A stretch of DNA of 64,000 nt from Iningainema tapete BLCC-T55 (GTDB lineage Bacteria; Cyanobacteriota; Cyanobacteriia; Cyanobacteriales; Nostocaceae). The stretch is taken from assembly GCF_014698965.1 (NCBI RefSeq), contig NZ_JACXAE010000072.1, positions 496,001-560,000 on the forward strand, given 5' to 3'. Positions 53,751-62,123 of this stretch are shown here, in pieces (the first letter of the stretch is position 1; every line of letters starts with the position of its first letter). The notes beneath the pieces are model-generated. The model ran no database searches. It was not told the DNA's origin and was given only the letters and a program-made list of their open reading frames with translations. The position numbers were made by a program, and so were the translations under genes.

Positions 53751-54008
53751 GTGAACATGGATGTGCGCTATGCGCGGTCTTTTTTGTTAGACCTGAAGAG
53801 TTTAGAGCCAGCTGCCTACCAGCTGGTGCATGATTTTATATTGGTGGAGTTTCCCCAAAAGTTACCCTGGCATTGCTTACCAGATCTCAGGCAGCTCGAT
53901 AATGAAGGGATTTTTTACCGTTTTACCTTAGATAAATATCTGGTGGGGATAGAAGTTAGGGGGGAGATTGTGAAATTTCTGCGAGTCATACCAGCGCCAG
54001 ATGCCTGA
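53751..54008 (+). CDS. RelE/ParE-superfamily toxin
   Basis: The 85-residue protein has the RelE/ParE pattern: VRYARSFLLDLKSLEPAAYQLVHDFI helices, the central LRQLDNEGIFYRFTLDKYLVGIEVRGEIVKFLRVIP sheet with the Arg and Tyr-Arg residues expected at the catalytic face. RelE members cut mRNA on the ribosome; ParE members poison gyrase; the sequence does not separate them with certainty. It is coupled with the small gene 12 bases upstream. Confidence 0.78.
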   Translation: MNMDVRYARSFLLDLKSLEPAAYQLVHDFILVEFPQKLPWHCLPDLRQLDNEGIFYRFTLDKYLVGIEVRGEIVKFLRVIPAPDA

Positions 54009-54112
54009 AGTGATTTAATAGCCAACAGTTAAAACTGTATAAGAGTGGCAGGGATACACTCTCACCTTGACTTAAACTTGTTGGTGAAAAACACTTTACC
54101 TGAGATCTCCTT

Positions 54113-55699
54113 ATGGATGCGACGGCACTTTGGCAAAGATACCAGCAATGGTTATATTTCCACGAAGGATTAGGATTTTATCTGGATGTAAGCCGGATGC
54201 GGTTTGATGATGCCTTCGTCAAGGGGTTGCAGCCAAAGTTTGAAAAGGCTTTTGCGGATATGGCGGAACTAGAGAAGGGTGCGATCGCCAACCCCGATGA
54301 AAATCGGATGGTTGGACACTACTGGCTGCGCAATCCAAAACTCGCCCCCACTCCAGAAATCGAAACAGAAATTGTCGAAACCATAGAGCAAATCGAAGTA
54401 TTTGCCGAAAAAATTCGCACAGGAGCAATACATCCTCCCAAAGCTACGCGCTTTACTGATATTATCTCTATTGGTATCGGTGGTTCTGCTCTTGGTCCTG
54501 AATTTGTGGCTGATGCATTATCTCCCGAATTCCCACCTTTGAAAATTCACTTCATCGACAATAGCGATCCGGCAGGGATTGATCGCACTTTGACTCATTT
54601 GCGGAATAACCTTGCCAGTACTTTGGTGTTAGTGATTTCCAAATCAGGGGGAACTCCGGAACCGCGCAACGGCATGATTGAGGTGAAAAAAGCTTACGCT
54701 GGGCATAATTTGGACTTTGCTAATTATGCGATCGCCATTACCATGCCTGGTAGTAAGTTGGACGAAACGGCAAAATCCGAAAACTGGCTGGCACGGTTTC
54801 CCATGTTCGACTGGGTGGGAGGACGCACCTCCGAAATGTCTACTGTAGGGTTAGTACCAGCAGCATTGCAAGGCATCGACATTCGTGCTATGCTAGATGG
54901 CGCCAAAGAAATGGATGACGCCACCCGTATACCAGACATTAAACAGAACCCAGCAGCATTGTTAGCTTTGTCTTGGTACTTTGCTGGCAATGGACGTGGT
55001 GAAAAAGACATGGTTGTCCTACCATACAAAGACAGTTTACTATTATTCAGTCGCTATTTGCAACAACTGGTAATGGAATCTTTGGGCAAAGAGAAAGACC
55101 TAGATGGCAACGTAGTCCATCAAGGTATTGCGGTCTACGGCAACAAAGGCTCAACCGACCAACATGCTTATGTACAGCAATTACGCGAGGGTGTGGCGAA
55201 TTTCTTTGTCACTTTCATTGAAGTTTTAGAAGACCGCAAGGGTTCATCTCCAGAAATAGATCCGGGAATTACATCAGGTGATTATCTTTCTGGTTTTCTC
55301 CAAGGAACCCGACAAGCACTATACGAAAACCAGCGGGATTCCATTACAGTCACTATTCCTCAAGTTAATCCTCGCACAGTAGGTGCATTAATTGCTTTGT
55401 ATGACCGTGCTGTTGGTTTTTATGGCAGTTTGGTAAACGTTAACGCCTACCACCAACCAGGAGTAGAAGCTGGTAAAAAAGCTGCTGCGGTGATTCTCGA
55501 TTTGCAAAAACAAGTTGTTGAAGTATTGCATACCGAAAAAACTCCTCTTTCCCTAGAGGAAGTTGCCCAAAAAGCAGGTGTATCAGATCAGATTGAAGCA
55601 GTTTACAAGATTATACGTCACTTACACGCCAATGGACGCGGTATAGTGTTGCAAGGTAATTTTGGGGAACCTAGCAGTTTGAAGATATCCGCTCAGTAG
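54113..55699 (+). CDS. pgi: Glucose-6-phosphate isomerase
   Basis: The 528-residue enzyme interconverts glucose-6-phosphate and fructose-6-phosphate. Signatures: [31 protein letters not shown] (phosphate-binding), [12 protein letters not shown], the catalytic Glu in [14 protein letters not shown] and [15 protein letters not shown] with its His. The C-terminal extension with a helix-turn-helix-like tail ([25 protein letters not shown]) is common in cyanobacterial forms. Start at the ATG after TGAGATCTCC. It stands alone. Confidence 0.95.
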   Translation: MDATALWQRYQQWLYFHEGLGFYLDVSRMRFDDAFVKGLQPKFEKAFADMAELEKGAIANPDENRMVGHYWLRNPKLAPTPEIETEIVETIEQIEVFAEKIRTGAIHPPKATRFTDIISIGIGGSALGPEFVADALSPEFPPLKIHFIDNSDPAGIDRTLTHLRNNLASTLVLVISKSGGTPEPRNGMIEVKKAYAGHNLDFANYAIAITMPGSKLDETAKSENWLARFPMFDWVGGRTSEMSTVGLVPAALQGIDIRAMLDGAKEMDDATRIPDIKQNPAALLALSWYFAGNGRGEKDMVVLPYKDSLLLFSRYLQQLVMESLGKEKDLDGNVVHQGIAVYGNKGSTDQHAYVQQLREGVANFFVTFIEVLEDRKGSSPEIDPGITSGDYLSGFLQGTRQALYENQRDSITVTIPQVNPRTVGALIALYDRAVGFYGSLVNVNAYHQPGVEAGKKAAAVILDLQKQVVEVLHTEKTPLSLEEVAQKAGVSDQIEAVYKIIRHLHANGRGIVLQGNFGEPSSLKISAQ

Positions 55700-55811
55700 A
55701 GTTCGGTAATTTTATCATATTTGGTTGCTTTTGCAACACTTTTTTCTTTTTGAGCATCTAAGATTGGATGTATAAGTTCAATCTTTAAGATGCTCTTTTA
55801 GGATTTTTTAT

Positions 55812-56255
55812 ATGAGTATTAGACAAATCGAAATCCGTCAGTTAGAGTCAATCAAGGGGGGGATGGTTGAGTTCTTTACTCCTCAACAAAGTCATGAAAC
55901 TATGTTGGTGCAAGTTGCGCCTAATACAGTAGATGATTTATTTGTTCATAAATCACAAACTGACCAATTGATGGTAGTTAAAGGGCAGTTTGTTCTTGTT
56001 AGTTTAGTAAATAAGAAATATCAGTATATCCCTTTGAGTGAGGATTATCCTGTGCTCGTGACTATTCCGCCTGGAGTTTTGCACGGTGTAATTAATTTGA
56101 GTTCACAGCCATGTTTTGTTGTGAATGCTGTGCTGCGTTCTCGCCCTACTCAGGAAAGAGATTATATTACTCGTGTTAGACCTTTTCCTTATGATTTGGA
56201 TGCTGCTGCTCATGCGTTGAAGCAGTTGGAAGCAACAAAGAAAATAGAGGTTTAG
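55812..56255 (+). CDS. RmlC-like cupin protein (dTDP-dehydrorhamnose epimerase-like)
   Basis: The 147-residue protein has a cupin barrel with DDLFVHKSQTDQLMVVKGQFVLVSL and TIPPGVLHGVINLSSQPCFVVNAVL. It resembles the RmlC-like jelly-roll of dTDP-4-dehydrorhamnose 3,5-epimerase, but it is shorter than RmlC and lacks a clear catalytic His-Asp pair that I can identify. It may be a sugar-binding or isomerase protein. It is monocistronic and is followed by a strong hairpin. It borders the accessory region to its right. Confidence 0.75.
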   Translation: MSIRQIEIRQLESIKGGMVEFFTPQQSHETMLVQVAPNTVDDLFVHKSQTDQLMVVKGQFVLVSLVNKKYQYIPLSEDYPVLVTIPPGVLHGVINLSSQPCFVVNAVLRSRPTQERDYITRVRPFPYDLDAAAHALKQLEATKKIEV

Positions 56256-56264
56256 ACAAGACAA

Positions 56265-56295
56265 GATCCCCGACTTCTTTAAGAAGTCGGGGATC
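56265..56295. repeat. GATCCCCGACTTCTT palindrome (terminator-like)
   Basis: GATCCCCGACTTCTT and AAGAAGTCGGGGATC pair exactly around a single central T. It lies 9 bases after the cupin stop and 8 bases before the convergent gene's stop, so it can end both transcripts. This element type is very common in Nostocales (recalled knowledge). Confidence 0.85.
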
Positions 56296-56302
56296 TGAGC
56301 TA

Positions 56303-57166
56303 TCAACAAGTAGCTAACGTTTGCATTAGTCTTTTGGATTCTTTTCCCATTTGACCATGTGATAAAAGCTGATACCATTGCTGTAACTGTTGTCTAACCA
56401 CGGCGCGATGTGGATGCTCAACATCTAATTCTTGAAGTTCCATAATTGCTGTTCTTTGAGTGCTTCCTCTTCCCAAAATTCGCAGCCAAAGGGTGGAAGC
56501 GTCTTGTTGAAGTTCACTTGTGACAACAATAGTTGTGTAGAAAGCCGGCGCTAGCTCGTAAACACCAGGAATATTAAGATCAGTTTTTCTTGCTCCGAAT
56601 CCTTGAAGACGTTCAGGGGTAATAGAGGGTGTAATAATCAGTAGTTTTTTATTAACATCATCTAGTTGATCATTTTCCTCATCATCATCTAGCTGATCAT
56701 TTTCCTCATCATCATCTAGCTGATCATTTTCTTCTTCTGTATAAACCGGATTTTCATCGACAGGAATGATGCCGCCATCAGCTTCAACTGTCCAAGTTAA
56801 CCAATGTCCTAGACAAGTTCTTAAGTTTCTTTGATTCGGTGTCCAGCGCAAAGTTTCAATAATACACGGAATTGATACGAGTTCTCCTAATAGCCCTAAA
56901 GATGTTCTCGATTTTTCTTCTTCAGGTTCAAACAGAACATCTACCAGTTCTGCTTCTGCAATAACCTCTGGGCTAATCATTACGCGCTCGCTGCCTGCGG
57001 TAATTTTACTAAGGTACTCAGTTCCCCAATTAAATCGAGAAGGATGTTTAAAGATTCTCAACTTTGGATCACGAGGAATCGGTTCGTTGAGGTAAACGTT
57101 TCCATAATCACTGAGCAAAGCTTTAAGATACTGTTGAGCAAAAATAGTAAATACTGGACGAAACAT
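56303..57166 (-). CDS. Conserved cyanobacterial protein of unknown function with acidic tandem repeat
   Basis: The 287-residue protein matches a pattern I recall from a widespread family in cyanobacteria: an LGLLGELVSIPCIIETLRWTPN segment, a LLIITPSITPERLQGFGA segment, PGVYELAPAFYTTIVVTSEL and LWLRILGRGSTQRTAIMELQEL. Such proteins are often labelled hypothetical and sit near mobile or defence-type genes. Between the first two segments are nearly three copies of a 9-residue acidic unit (ENDQLDDDE). No membrane segment is seen. Its start codon follows a 49-bp leader that also precedes the NACHT gene. Confidence 0.72.
   Translation of the reverse strand: MFRPVFTIFAQQYLKALLSDYGNVYLNEPIPRDPKLRIFKHPSRFNWGTEYLSKITAGSERVMISPEVIAEAELVDVLFEPEEEKSRTSLGLLGELVSIPCIIETLRWTPNQRNLRTCLGHWLTWTVEADGGIIPVDENPVYTEEENDQLDDDEENDQLDDDEENDQLDDVNKKLLIITPSITPERLQGFGARKTDLNIPGVYELAPAFYTTIVVTSELQQDASTLWLRILGRGSTQRTAIMELQELDVEHPHRAVVRQQLQQWYQLLSHGQMGKESKRLMQTLATC
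56661..56734. repeat. 27-bp tandem repeat inside a gene
   Basis: Units CATCTAG(C/T)TGATCATTTTCC plus TCATCAT repeat at 56661, 56688 and 56715, the last one partial. In frame they encode ENDQLDDDE repeats. The units are nearly identical, so the expansion is recent and copy number may vary between strains. Confidence 0.92.
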
Positions 57167-57181
57167 GGCAGGTAGTTTTTT

Positions 57182-57230
57182 AAGTGCGATCGCCTATCAG
57201 TTAGGCGCATATACATGTAAACAAAATAAC
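57182..57230 (-). promoter_or_regulatory. Leader shared with the NACHT gene (copy 1)
   Basis: About 49 bases that contain AGTGCGATCGCCTATCAGTT, AGGCGCATATACATGTAA and ACAAAATAAC. The same sequence with 3-4 changes lies at 61516-61564. In both cases it ends about 6-15 bases upstream of a minus-strand start codon. It includes a small hairpin (GCCTA-TCAGT-TAGGC) and the palindrome ACATGT. It may hold a shared promoter or operator. Confidence 0.7.
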
Positions 57231-57289
57231 ATCTCTAACATTTTATTTAAGATAATATTATAATTTCACTAACCAATGGAGATTATAGT

Positions 57290-57610
57290 ATGACTGAAGC
57301 AATACCACAAAAACCTGAGCGTCGTCGGGGCAGGATATTTCCAGAACGCACTTTGCCACCAGAGGAACTAGCTAGACGCAAAGCTGAACGAGAGGCATTT
57401 CATCAACGTTGTCGAGCAATTTTTGAGCGAGTGCGTCCGGAATGGATAGAGAAACACTATGGTTGGTATATTGCTGTTGAGCCAAATAGTGGCGATTATT
57501 TCATTGATGAAGATAATATGCAAGCTCACAAAAAAGCTCTCGATAAATACCCAAATGCTGACCACTGCGTTTTTTGTTTAAATGAGACTGGAGCCACTGG
57601 CAGAATATGA
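57290..57610 (+). CDS. DUF5678-like small protein, partner of a retropepsin-like protein
   Basis: The 106-residue protein has a basic N-terminus (PERRRGRIFPERTLPPEELARRKAERE) and a C-terminal segment WYIAVEPNSGDYFIDEDNMQAHKKALDKYPNA that resembles DUF5678. A Cys pair CVFC is near the end. The stop overlaps the next start in ATGA, so the two proteins are made together. A truncated copy of its 5' end and upstream region lies at about 62520-62646. Function unknown; DUF5678 and aspartyl-protease-like proteins often occur as such pairs in cyanobacteria. Confidence 0.75.
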   Translation: MTEAIPQKPERRRGRIFPERTLPPEELARRKAEREAFHQRCRAIFERVRPEWIEKHYGWYIAVEPNSGDYFIDEDNMQAHKKALDKYPNADHCVFCLNETGATGRI

Positions 57611-57969
57611 TACAGGGTACGTTTGGCAGTAGAGGACAGCTATTTTTTGAAATTGAATTGATTACTACTGATGGATTAAATTTGCCTGTGGATGCCATGT
57701 TTGATACTGGTTTCACAGGTTTTTTAGCAATTCACAAACAAGATTTAGATGCTCTTGATTGGGCTTACGTAGGTCAGGAACCTCTACTAACAGCGCAAGG
57801 AGAAATTTTCTTTGAAAAATACTTAGGCAAGGTATTATTGGATGGAATTGAATATGAAATTCCTGTTTTTGTAGGAGAAGCAATTCCCGAAGTTTTGCTA
57901 GGTTCGGGGTGGCTCAAGTTTATGCCGTTAGTTGTGAATTATCAAGCTGGAATACTGACGTTGGGATGA
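57607..57969 (+). CDS. Retropepsin-like aspartyl protease family protein
   Basis: The 120-residue protein has the pattern of a single-domain retropepsin-like aspartyl protease: DAMFDTGFTGFLAI carries the D-T/S-G catalytic motif, and EIPVFVGEAIPEVLLGSGWLKFM the second hydrophobic-hydrophobic-Gly part. It should act as a homodimer. The substrate is not known; it could process its DUF5678-like partner, with which it overlaps by 4 bases. Confidence 0.82.
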   Translation: MIQGTFGSRGQLFFEIELITTDGLNLPVDAMFDTGFTGFLAIHKQDLDALDWAYVGQEPLLTAQGEIFFEKYLGKVLLDGIEYEIPVFVGEAIPEVLLGSGWLKFMPLVVNYQAGILTLG

Positions 57970-58006
57970 AGGCAGCGTATCCCTTTTTTTCGCTATTTCA
58001 TCCTCA

Positions 58007-59359
58007 CTAAATTCTTTCCCTTACAATCCTAATTCCCTCCCACGATGGTAGCCTTCCTGCTCGTCGTTCATCTATTAACACACAAAAAAGATAAAGATTT
58101 AAAATTTCCTCTTTGAATTCTCGTTTCCCTAAGTAGTTGGAGAGAACACAAATAAACAGTAAGTAATAGTGGCTAACTTCAAGCAGATTACGTGCATGAG
58201 GAATTTGGTCGCGAAGTTTTTCATCTCTATCTTTAGCTTTTTCCAGTTCCTCCTCGCGAAATTTGGCATCAGCAATAGTTTCGTCTAGTGCAAATTCACA
58301 AGTTCTGATATATTTAATATCCTCTTTTAATTCAGGGATACGTTGAATATTATATTGTACAAGTTCTCCTTGAGATTTTAGTTCAAAGAGTTCATCGACA
58401 AATTCTGGAAGACGAGATTCAATTTCAACCCAATCTAGTTCACGTATAAAATCTCTAGAATGAATAGGGATAAAAATTTCTTCAGTAGTCTGAATTGTAT
58501 GTTTTTCAGCAAGCTGAAGCCTAAGTTTTGCGTCTCTTATGCTCTCATAGTTTATGCGGCGTTGATTATCAAGCCTTTCTGGATATTTACTGAGATTATT
58601 AAGAGTATTTTTTTCAATCTGTAGAAGAACATCGGTTACAGCTTGGTGAAAAACCTTGGCAATTTTACTCTGGTCAAAGGTATGATTAAGCTTGAGGGCA
58701 GTAGTAGAATCAAAGTTCTTCCAAAGATCATTTACACTGCTAAGAAGCTTGGCAGAGATAAAGTTATTGCTATCGTAACTGTAAATTGCTCTAATAAATT
58801 TAATAATTTCTTCATGCTTAAAATCATAAGCAGATTGCTGAAGCTTTGTAGCAATATGAAGGATACGGTTAAAGTCAAAAAGACTAATAAGATAATGTAT
58901 ACCTTTTATGTCAGTATCACAGATCTTAGCTAGATGTTCTTTGCATTGCTTTTGAGGTAGTTCAATTATATTGTTTTCTCCTTCTCTATACCAGCACCTA
59001 ATGAACTCTTGTGCTGCTTCTTGCGTTACCATAATCTGCTGAATCTCTGCTAAATTAGGTAGTCTGTACCTAAAGTCCTGTGCTAAGTGCTGCTGAGTTA
59101 ACCATTTACAAAACTCCTCTGCATAACTGCCTCTTACTCCAACAATTGGCTTTTTTGCATCTCCTGGTGGAAATCTGTCAGTTGTCCAATGATCGGGCTG
59201 CCGATGTTTACCTACTTTTAACATTTCATCGATAAAAAGTTGGTATTCCGCGCAAGTGATGTAGCTTATGTCAATTTCAACGTTCTCATCAATGCGTAAT
59301 AAATTCTTCAGCCGCCGGGATAGCATTACGTTAGCTGCTAAGTTAAATTTTTCTGTCAT
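58007..59359 (-). CDS. Partial FGE/SUMF1-domain protein coupled to a NACHT NTPase
   Basis: The 450-residue protein starts (ATG 59359) with about 110 residues like the N-terminal half of a formylglycine-generating-enzyme (C-type-lectin-like) domain: SYITCAEYQLFIDEML, DHWTTDRFPPGDAKKPIVGVRG, AEEFCKWL, RYRLPNLAEIQQI. The second half of that domain, with the catalytic cysteines of true FGE, is missing. A long helical part of unknown type follows, ending RRAGRLPSWEGIRIVRER, a tail I recall from cyanobacterial NACHT-linked proteins. The start overlaps the NACHT gene's stop in ATGA. It is more likely a ligand- or partner-binding subunit than an enzyme. Confidence 0.75.
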   Translation of the reverse strand: MTEKFNLAANVMLSRRLKNLLRIDENVEIDISYITCAEYQLFIDEMLKVGKHRQPDHWTTDRFPPGDAKKPIVGVRGSYAEEFCKWLTQQHLAQDFRYRLPNLAEIQQIMVTQEAAQEFIRCWYREGENNIIELPQKQCKEHLAKICDTDIKGIHYLISLFDFNRILHIATKLQQSAYDFKHEEIIKFIRAIYSYDSNNFISAKLLSSVNDLWKNFDSTTALKLNHTFDQSKIAKVFHQAVTDVLLQIEKNTLNNLSKYPERLDNQRRINYESIRDAKLRLQLAEKHTIQTTEEIFIPIHSRDFIRELDWVEIESRLPEFVDELFELKSQGELVQYNIQRIPELKEDIKYIRTCEFALDETIADAKFREEELEKAKDRDEKLRDQIPHARNLLEVSHYYLLFICVLSNYLGKREFKEEILNLYLFCVLIDERRAGRLPSWEGIRIVRERI

Positions 59360-61509
59360 CGACTTTCCAAATCTGCCTCTAATCTTTCTTCCAGTTGTTG
59401 CCGAACATCTGAATCTATACTTAAACCCTCGTCCAAGCAATCATAGGCGAGTGCCATAACCTCAACTGATGGAGATGGTATAGCTAAGACTGCACGAATT
59501 AGATTACTAGCATTACTTTGAGCAGCATATAAACGTATAGTTTCCGCCCACCAAGAATTATTAATATTTGTAATTAATAGATTCTCTTGGTTAAATTCCT
59601 TAATCTGAACTGCTGCTAAATATTCTTGAAAACTCAAGTGAGCAAATTCATAAACTCCTAGCTCCTTTTCGACTAACAACCCACTAACATCCCTAATTTG
59701 CTTTATAAACTCCTCTGGATTTACCCCACTGCCAGCTACCTTTGCTAACTTGTCTTGAATTAGAGAAATTCCCTCAGATAACTTGAACTCACGAGTCTTT
59801 TGCTGCATTAATCCCAGTGCAAGCACTTGCAACACAGCTTGCTTTTGGGTAGCTGTGAGCAAATCAGATATATTCTTAGCTCTCAGTCGCCTTTCTAGTA
59901 AAACCTGGCAAATTTCTTTGTAAAGCTCGACTCGTTTTCCGGGCAGGGCGCTACCGCGACGGTGAACTGTGGCAATCATTGTTAATAGCAAAGGATTCAC
60001 TGCCATAGCAGCAATGGGAGCGCTATTTTTAATCCGTTTAATTAAATCATCCGCTTGTTGTTTGGCTTCCTCCTGCACTCCCAAGTCTTCTTCCCCAGCG
60101 CGACTCATTACCTCCGTTGCCCGATACCAGTTATGAATAAACTGTTCCATCTGCTTCAGACTGAAGGGTTGCACCTCTAGAACTGTTACCTCTTGCTGTA
60201 GCCGTGCAGTTTTATAGCCAAATGGTCGAGAAGTTAAGATAAAGGCTGTGTCGGGGTATGCTTGCATCTGTTCATCTACCCAATTGCTAACCCGTAGACG
60301 CTCGGTTTCATCCGCCACTTCATCCAACCCATCTAGCATCACTAAACATTTATTTTCGCGCAATTTTTCTGCAAACCAGTTATCGGGTGGATTAAGTGGT
60401 TGAATTTTTCGTTGCTGCTTTACTTGTTGAGTAATTAACTCGGCTATTGACGGTTGGTTATTGACAATTTCCTGACGCACATCTCGAAGATACAACAACA
60501 CCGGAATTAGTTTTGGCGCTTTAGCATGGCGTTGTCGCTCTTGTTTATGAGCATAAATCAGTGTTAAATGTCTTAAGAGAGTAGTTTTCCCAGAGCCAGG
60601 TGCGCCCAGCACTGCCATGCGCCGAAACGCGGGTTCGTTAGCCATCGCTGCTAAAAAATCCCAAATTTGCTTTTCCCTTGGGTTTTTCGCTTCTGCCAAA
60701 ACCTGCGGAATAATTCTGGAACTTGCCTGTACCGCCTCTTTTGCGACTATCTTGAGTGGCACAAATACCTTTTCTAATTTTAGAATGCGGTCTTTATCCA
60801 ATCCCTGTGTCTGATAGTCTCGACAAGTATAAATCAAACTTTGATAATATTCCTGCTTAAATGGTGGGGTTGATGCCCATAATTTGCTGACAATCCAGTC
60901 GGCAAAAGGCTGCTCAAGCTTTTCTAACCTTTGCTTAATCTGGTCTAAAACTCTGCTAATGACACCTTGAACAAATGAGCCAAAAAATGCCAATATTGCT
61001 ATAATTCCTGTTAACACTAACCACACAACTGCTGCTGTCCATTGGTGGCTGAGAATAAAATGAAACGTTATCACTAGTGTAGCACCAGGAATAACCCATA
61101 CCAGCCTTTTCTGCCATTTTGTTGGTAAAAGCAGCACAGGTGGCAGTAAAGTACCTAAAGCAAAGAGAAACAGGGATGCATAAAAAACTGCTGTACTGAA
61201 TTCAGCAGCCACAGAGTTACTTTTGAGTAGTGCGTAGAGGATGACACCTCCCAGTAGAGGTAAAAAGCCACCAATCCAATTTTGATTTGCTGGTGCTGAA
61301 TTTGGTTGAGACTGACTCGAAAGTAAGCCGAGGATAAAAAGCGCTATAATACAGCCGACAGTCAGCAACAGTACGAGCGGATCGTCAATTTTTAAATCCT
61401 GTTTGCTGGGTAATTGGTTGATCAGCCAACCCAAAAAACCATTACTTAATATTAATAGCAACGGTAGCAGCAAATCTTTGATAAATCTCGGCATAGGAGG
61501 GTGAGACAA
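59356..61509 (-). CDS. Membrane-anchored NACHT-domain NTPase (STAND class)
   Basis: The 717-residue protein begins with about six membrane helices (residues 10-185), then a linker and a NACHT domain from about 290. Walker A is GAPGSGKTTLLRH (about 299-311), Walker B CLVMLDGLDEV (about 385-395), then sensor RPFGYK, and the helical part to FAHLSFQEYLAA. It has no LRR, WD40 or TPR sensor; the C-terminus is a short helical stretch. NACHT proteins in bacteria include antiphage immunity proteins. The partner is encoded next in a 4-bp overlap. The leader before the ATG is shared with the gene at 56303-57166. Confidence 0.9.
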   Translation of the reverse strand: MSHPPMPRFIKDLLLPLLLILSNGFLGWLINQLPSKQDLKIDDPLVLLLTVGCIIALFILGLLSSQSQPNSAPANQNWIGGFLPLLGGVILYALLKSNSVAAEFSTAVFYASLFLFALGTLLPPVLLLPTKWQKRLVWVIPGATLVITFHFILSHQWTAAVVWLVLTGIIAILAFFGSFVQGVISRVLDQIKQRLEKLEQPFADWIVSKLWASTPPFKQEYYQSLIYTCRDYQTQGLDKDRILKLEKVFVPLKIVAKEAVQASSRIIPQVLAEAKNPREKQIWDFLAAMANEPAFRRMAVLGAPGSGKTTLLRHLTLIYAHKQERQRHAKAPKLIPVLLYLRDVRQEIVNNQPSIAELITQQVKQQRKIQPLNPPDNWFAEKLRENKCLVMLDGLDEVADETERLRVSNWVDEQMQAYPDTAFILTSRPFGYKTARLQQEVTVLEVQPFSLKQMEQFIHNWYRATEVMSRAGEEDLGVQEEAKQQADDLIKRIKNSAPIAAMAVNPLLLTMIATVHRRGSALPGKRVELYKEICQVLLERRLRAKNISDLLTATQKQAVLQVLALGLMQQKTREFKLSEGISLIQDKLAKVAGSGVNPEEFIKQIRDVSGLLVEKELGVYEFAHLSFQEYLAAVQIKEFNQENLLITNINNSWWAETIRLYAAQSNASNLIRAVLAIPSPSVEVMALAYDCLDEGLSIDSDVRQQLEERLEADLESR

Positions 61510-61515
61510 ACAACT

Positions 61516-61564
61516 GAGTGCGATCGCCTATCAGTTAGGCTCATATACATGTACATAAAATAAC
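61516..61564 (-). promoter_or_regulatory. Leader shared with the 57166 gene (copy 2)
   Basis: Contains AGTGCGATCGCCTATCAGTT, AGGCTCATATACATGTAC and ATAAAATAAC, almost identical to 57182-57230. It ends 6 bases upstream of the NACHT start codon on the minus strand. Sequence outside this block is not alike, so the block was either copied or conserved as a regulatory unit. Confidence 0.7.
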
Positions 61565-61676
61565 CCCTCCTGCCAACTTGACGCAGAGCTTTAATCAAGA
61601 ATCTATCCATAGGTAGACGCAAATGCTTGCTGAATCTTTTCCTATGCATATAAAAAAAGACAATTGCAAGCTATTT

Positions 61677-62123
61677 TCACTCCTCTACAAGACCTAGCGC
61701 CTCTGCTTTCAGAGCAGAAGTGAGATAAAATCCATTTTCTTCTAATTCATCTAGTAAAGGCTTGAGAATTGGAATCAGTTTAGCTTGCTTGGCTTTTACC
61801 AATACTCCGACTGTTCCAATTACGGAAATACCCATGTTTCGAGCGACAGATCGCGCTTGTCTATCATCTAAAATAATTTGTAATTTCCGCTCATAAGCAA
61901 GTGCAATGGCTTCTGCTTCACCTTCATCAACAAGCAGTTTCAGAGCAACTACTTGCCCTTGATCGGATGGGATCTGTACTTGTAACCACGGAAATGTAAC
62001 TCCAAACTCCTGCTGAACTGCTGGTGGGATTAAAATAGGTTCAAACAGTGCTGGTAGTATATCTAAATTTCCTATTCTTTCTAATCCAATAAGACAAGTG
62101 CTGTCCGTTACAACTGGTGTCAT
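61677..62123 (-). CDS. DUF3368-type PIN-like toxin
   Basis: The 148-residue protein has the DUF3368/PIN pattern: VTDSTCLIGLERIGNLDIL with the first Asp, LLVDEGEAEAIALAYE with the conserved acidic residues, and LQIILDDRQARSVARNMGISVIGTVGVLVKAK. PIN domains are metal-dependent RNases. It overlaps its upstream neighbour by 4 bases (ATGA). UPF0175-DUF3368 pairs are recognised toxin-antitoxin modules in cyanobacteria and archaea. Confidence 0.87.
   Translation of the reverse strand: MTPVVTDSTCLIGLERIGNLDILPALFEPILIPPAVQQEFGVTFPWLQVQIPSDQGQVVALKLLVDEGEAEAIALAYERKLQIILDDRQARSVARNMGISVIGTVGVLVKAKQAKLIPILKPLLDELEENGFYLTSALKAEALGLVEE

Noticed and set aside
56265-56295. Attachment site or integration end of the accessory island
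   Set aside because: The palindrome is a common intergenic hairpin of these genomes; no tRNA, integrase or matching direct repeat is seen at the other side of the island.
56661-56734. CRISPR-like array
   Set aside because: The 27-bp units are directly adjacent without spacers and lie in frame in a gene; this is a coding tandem repeat.
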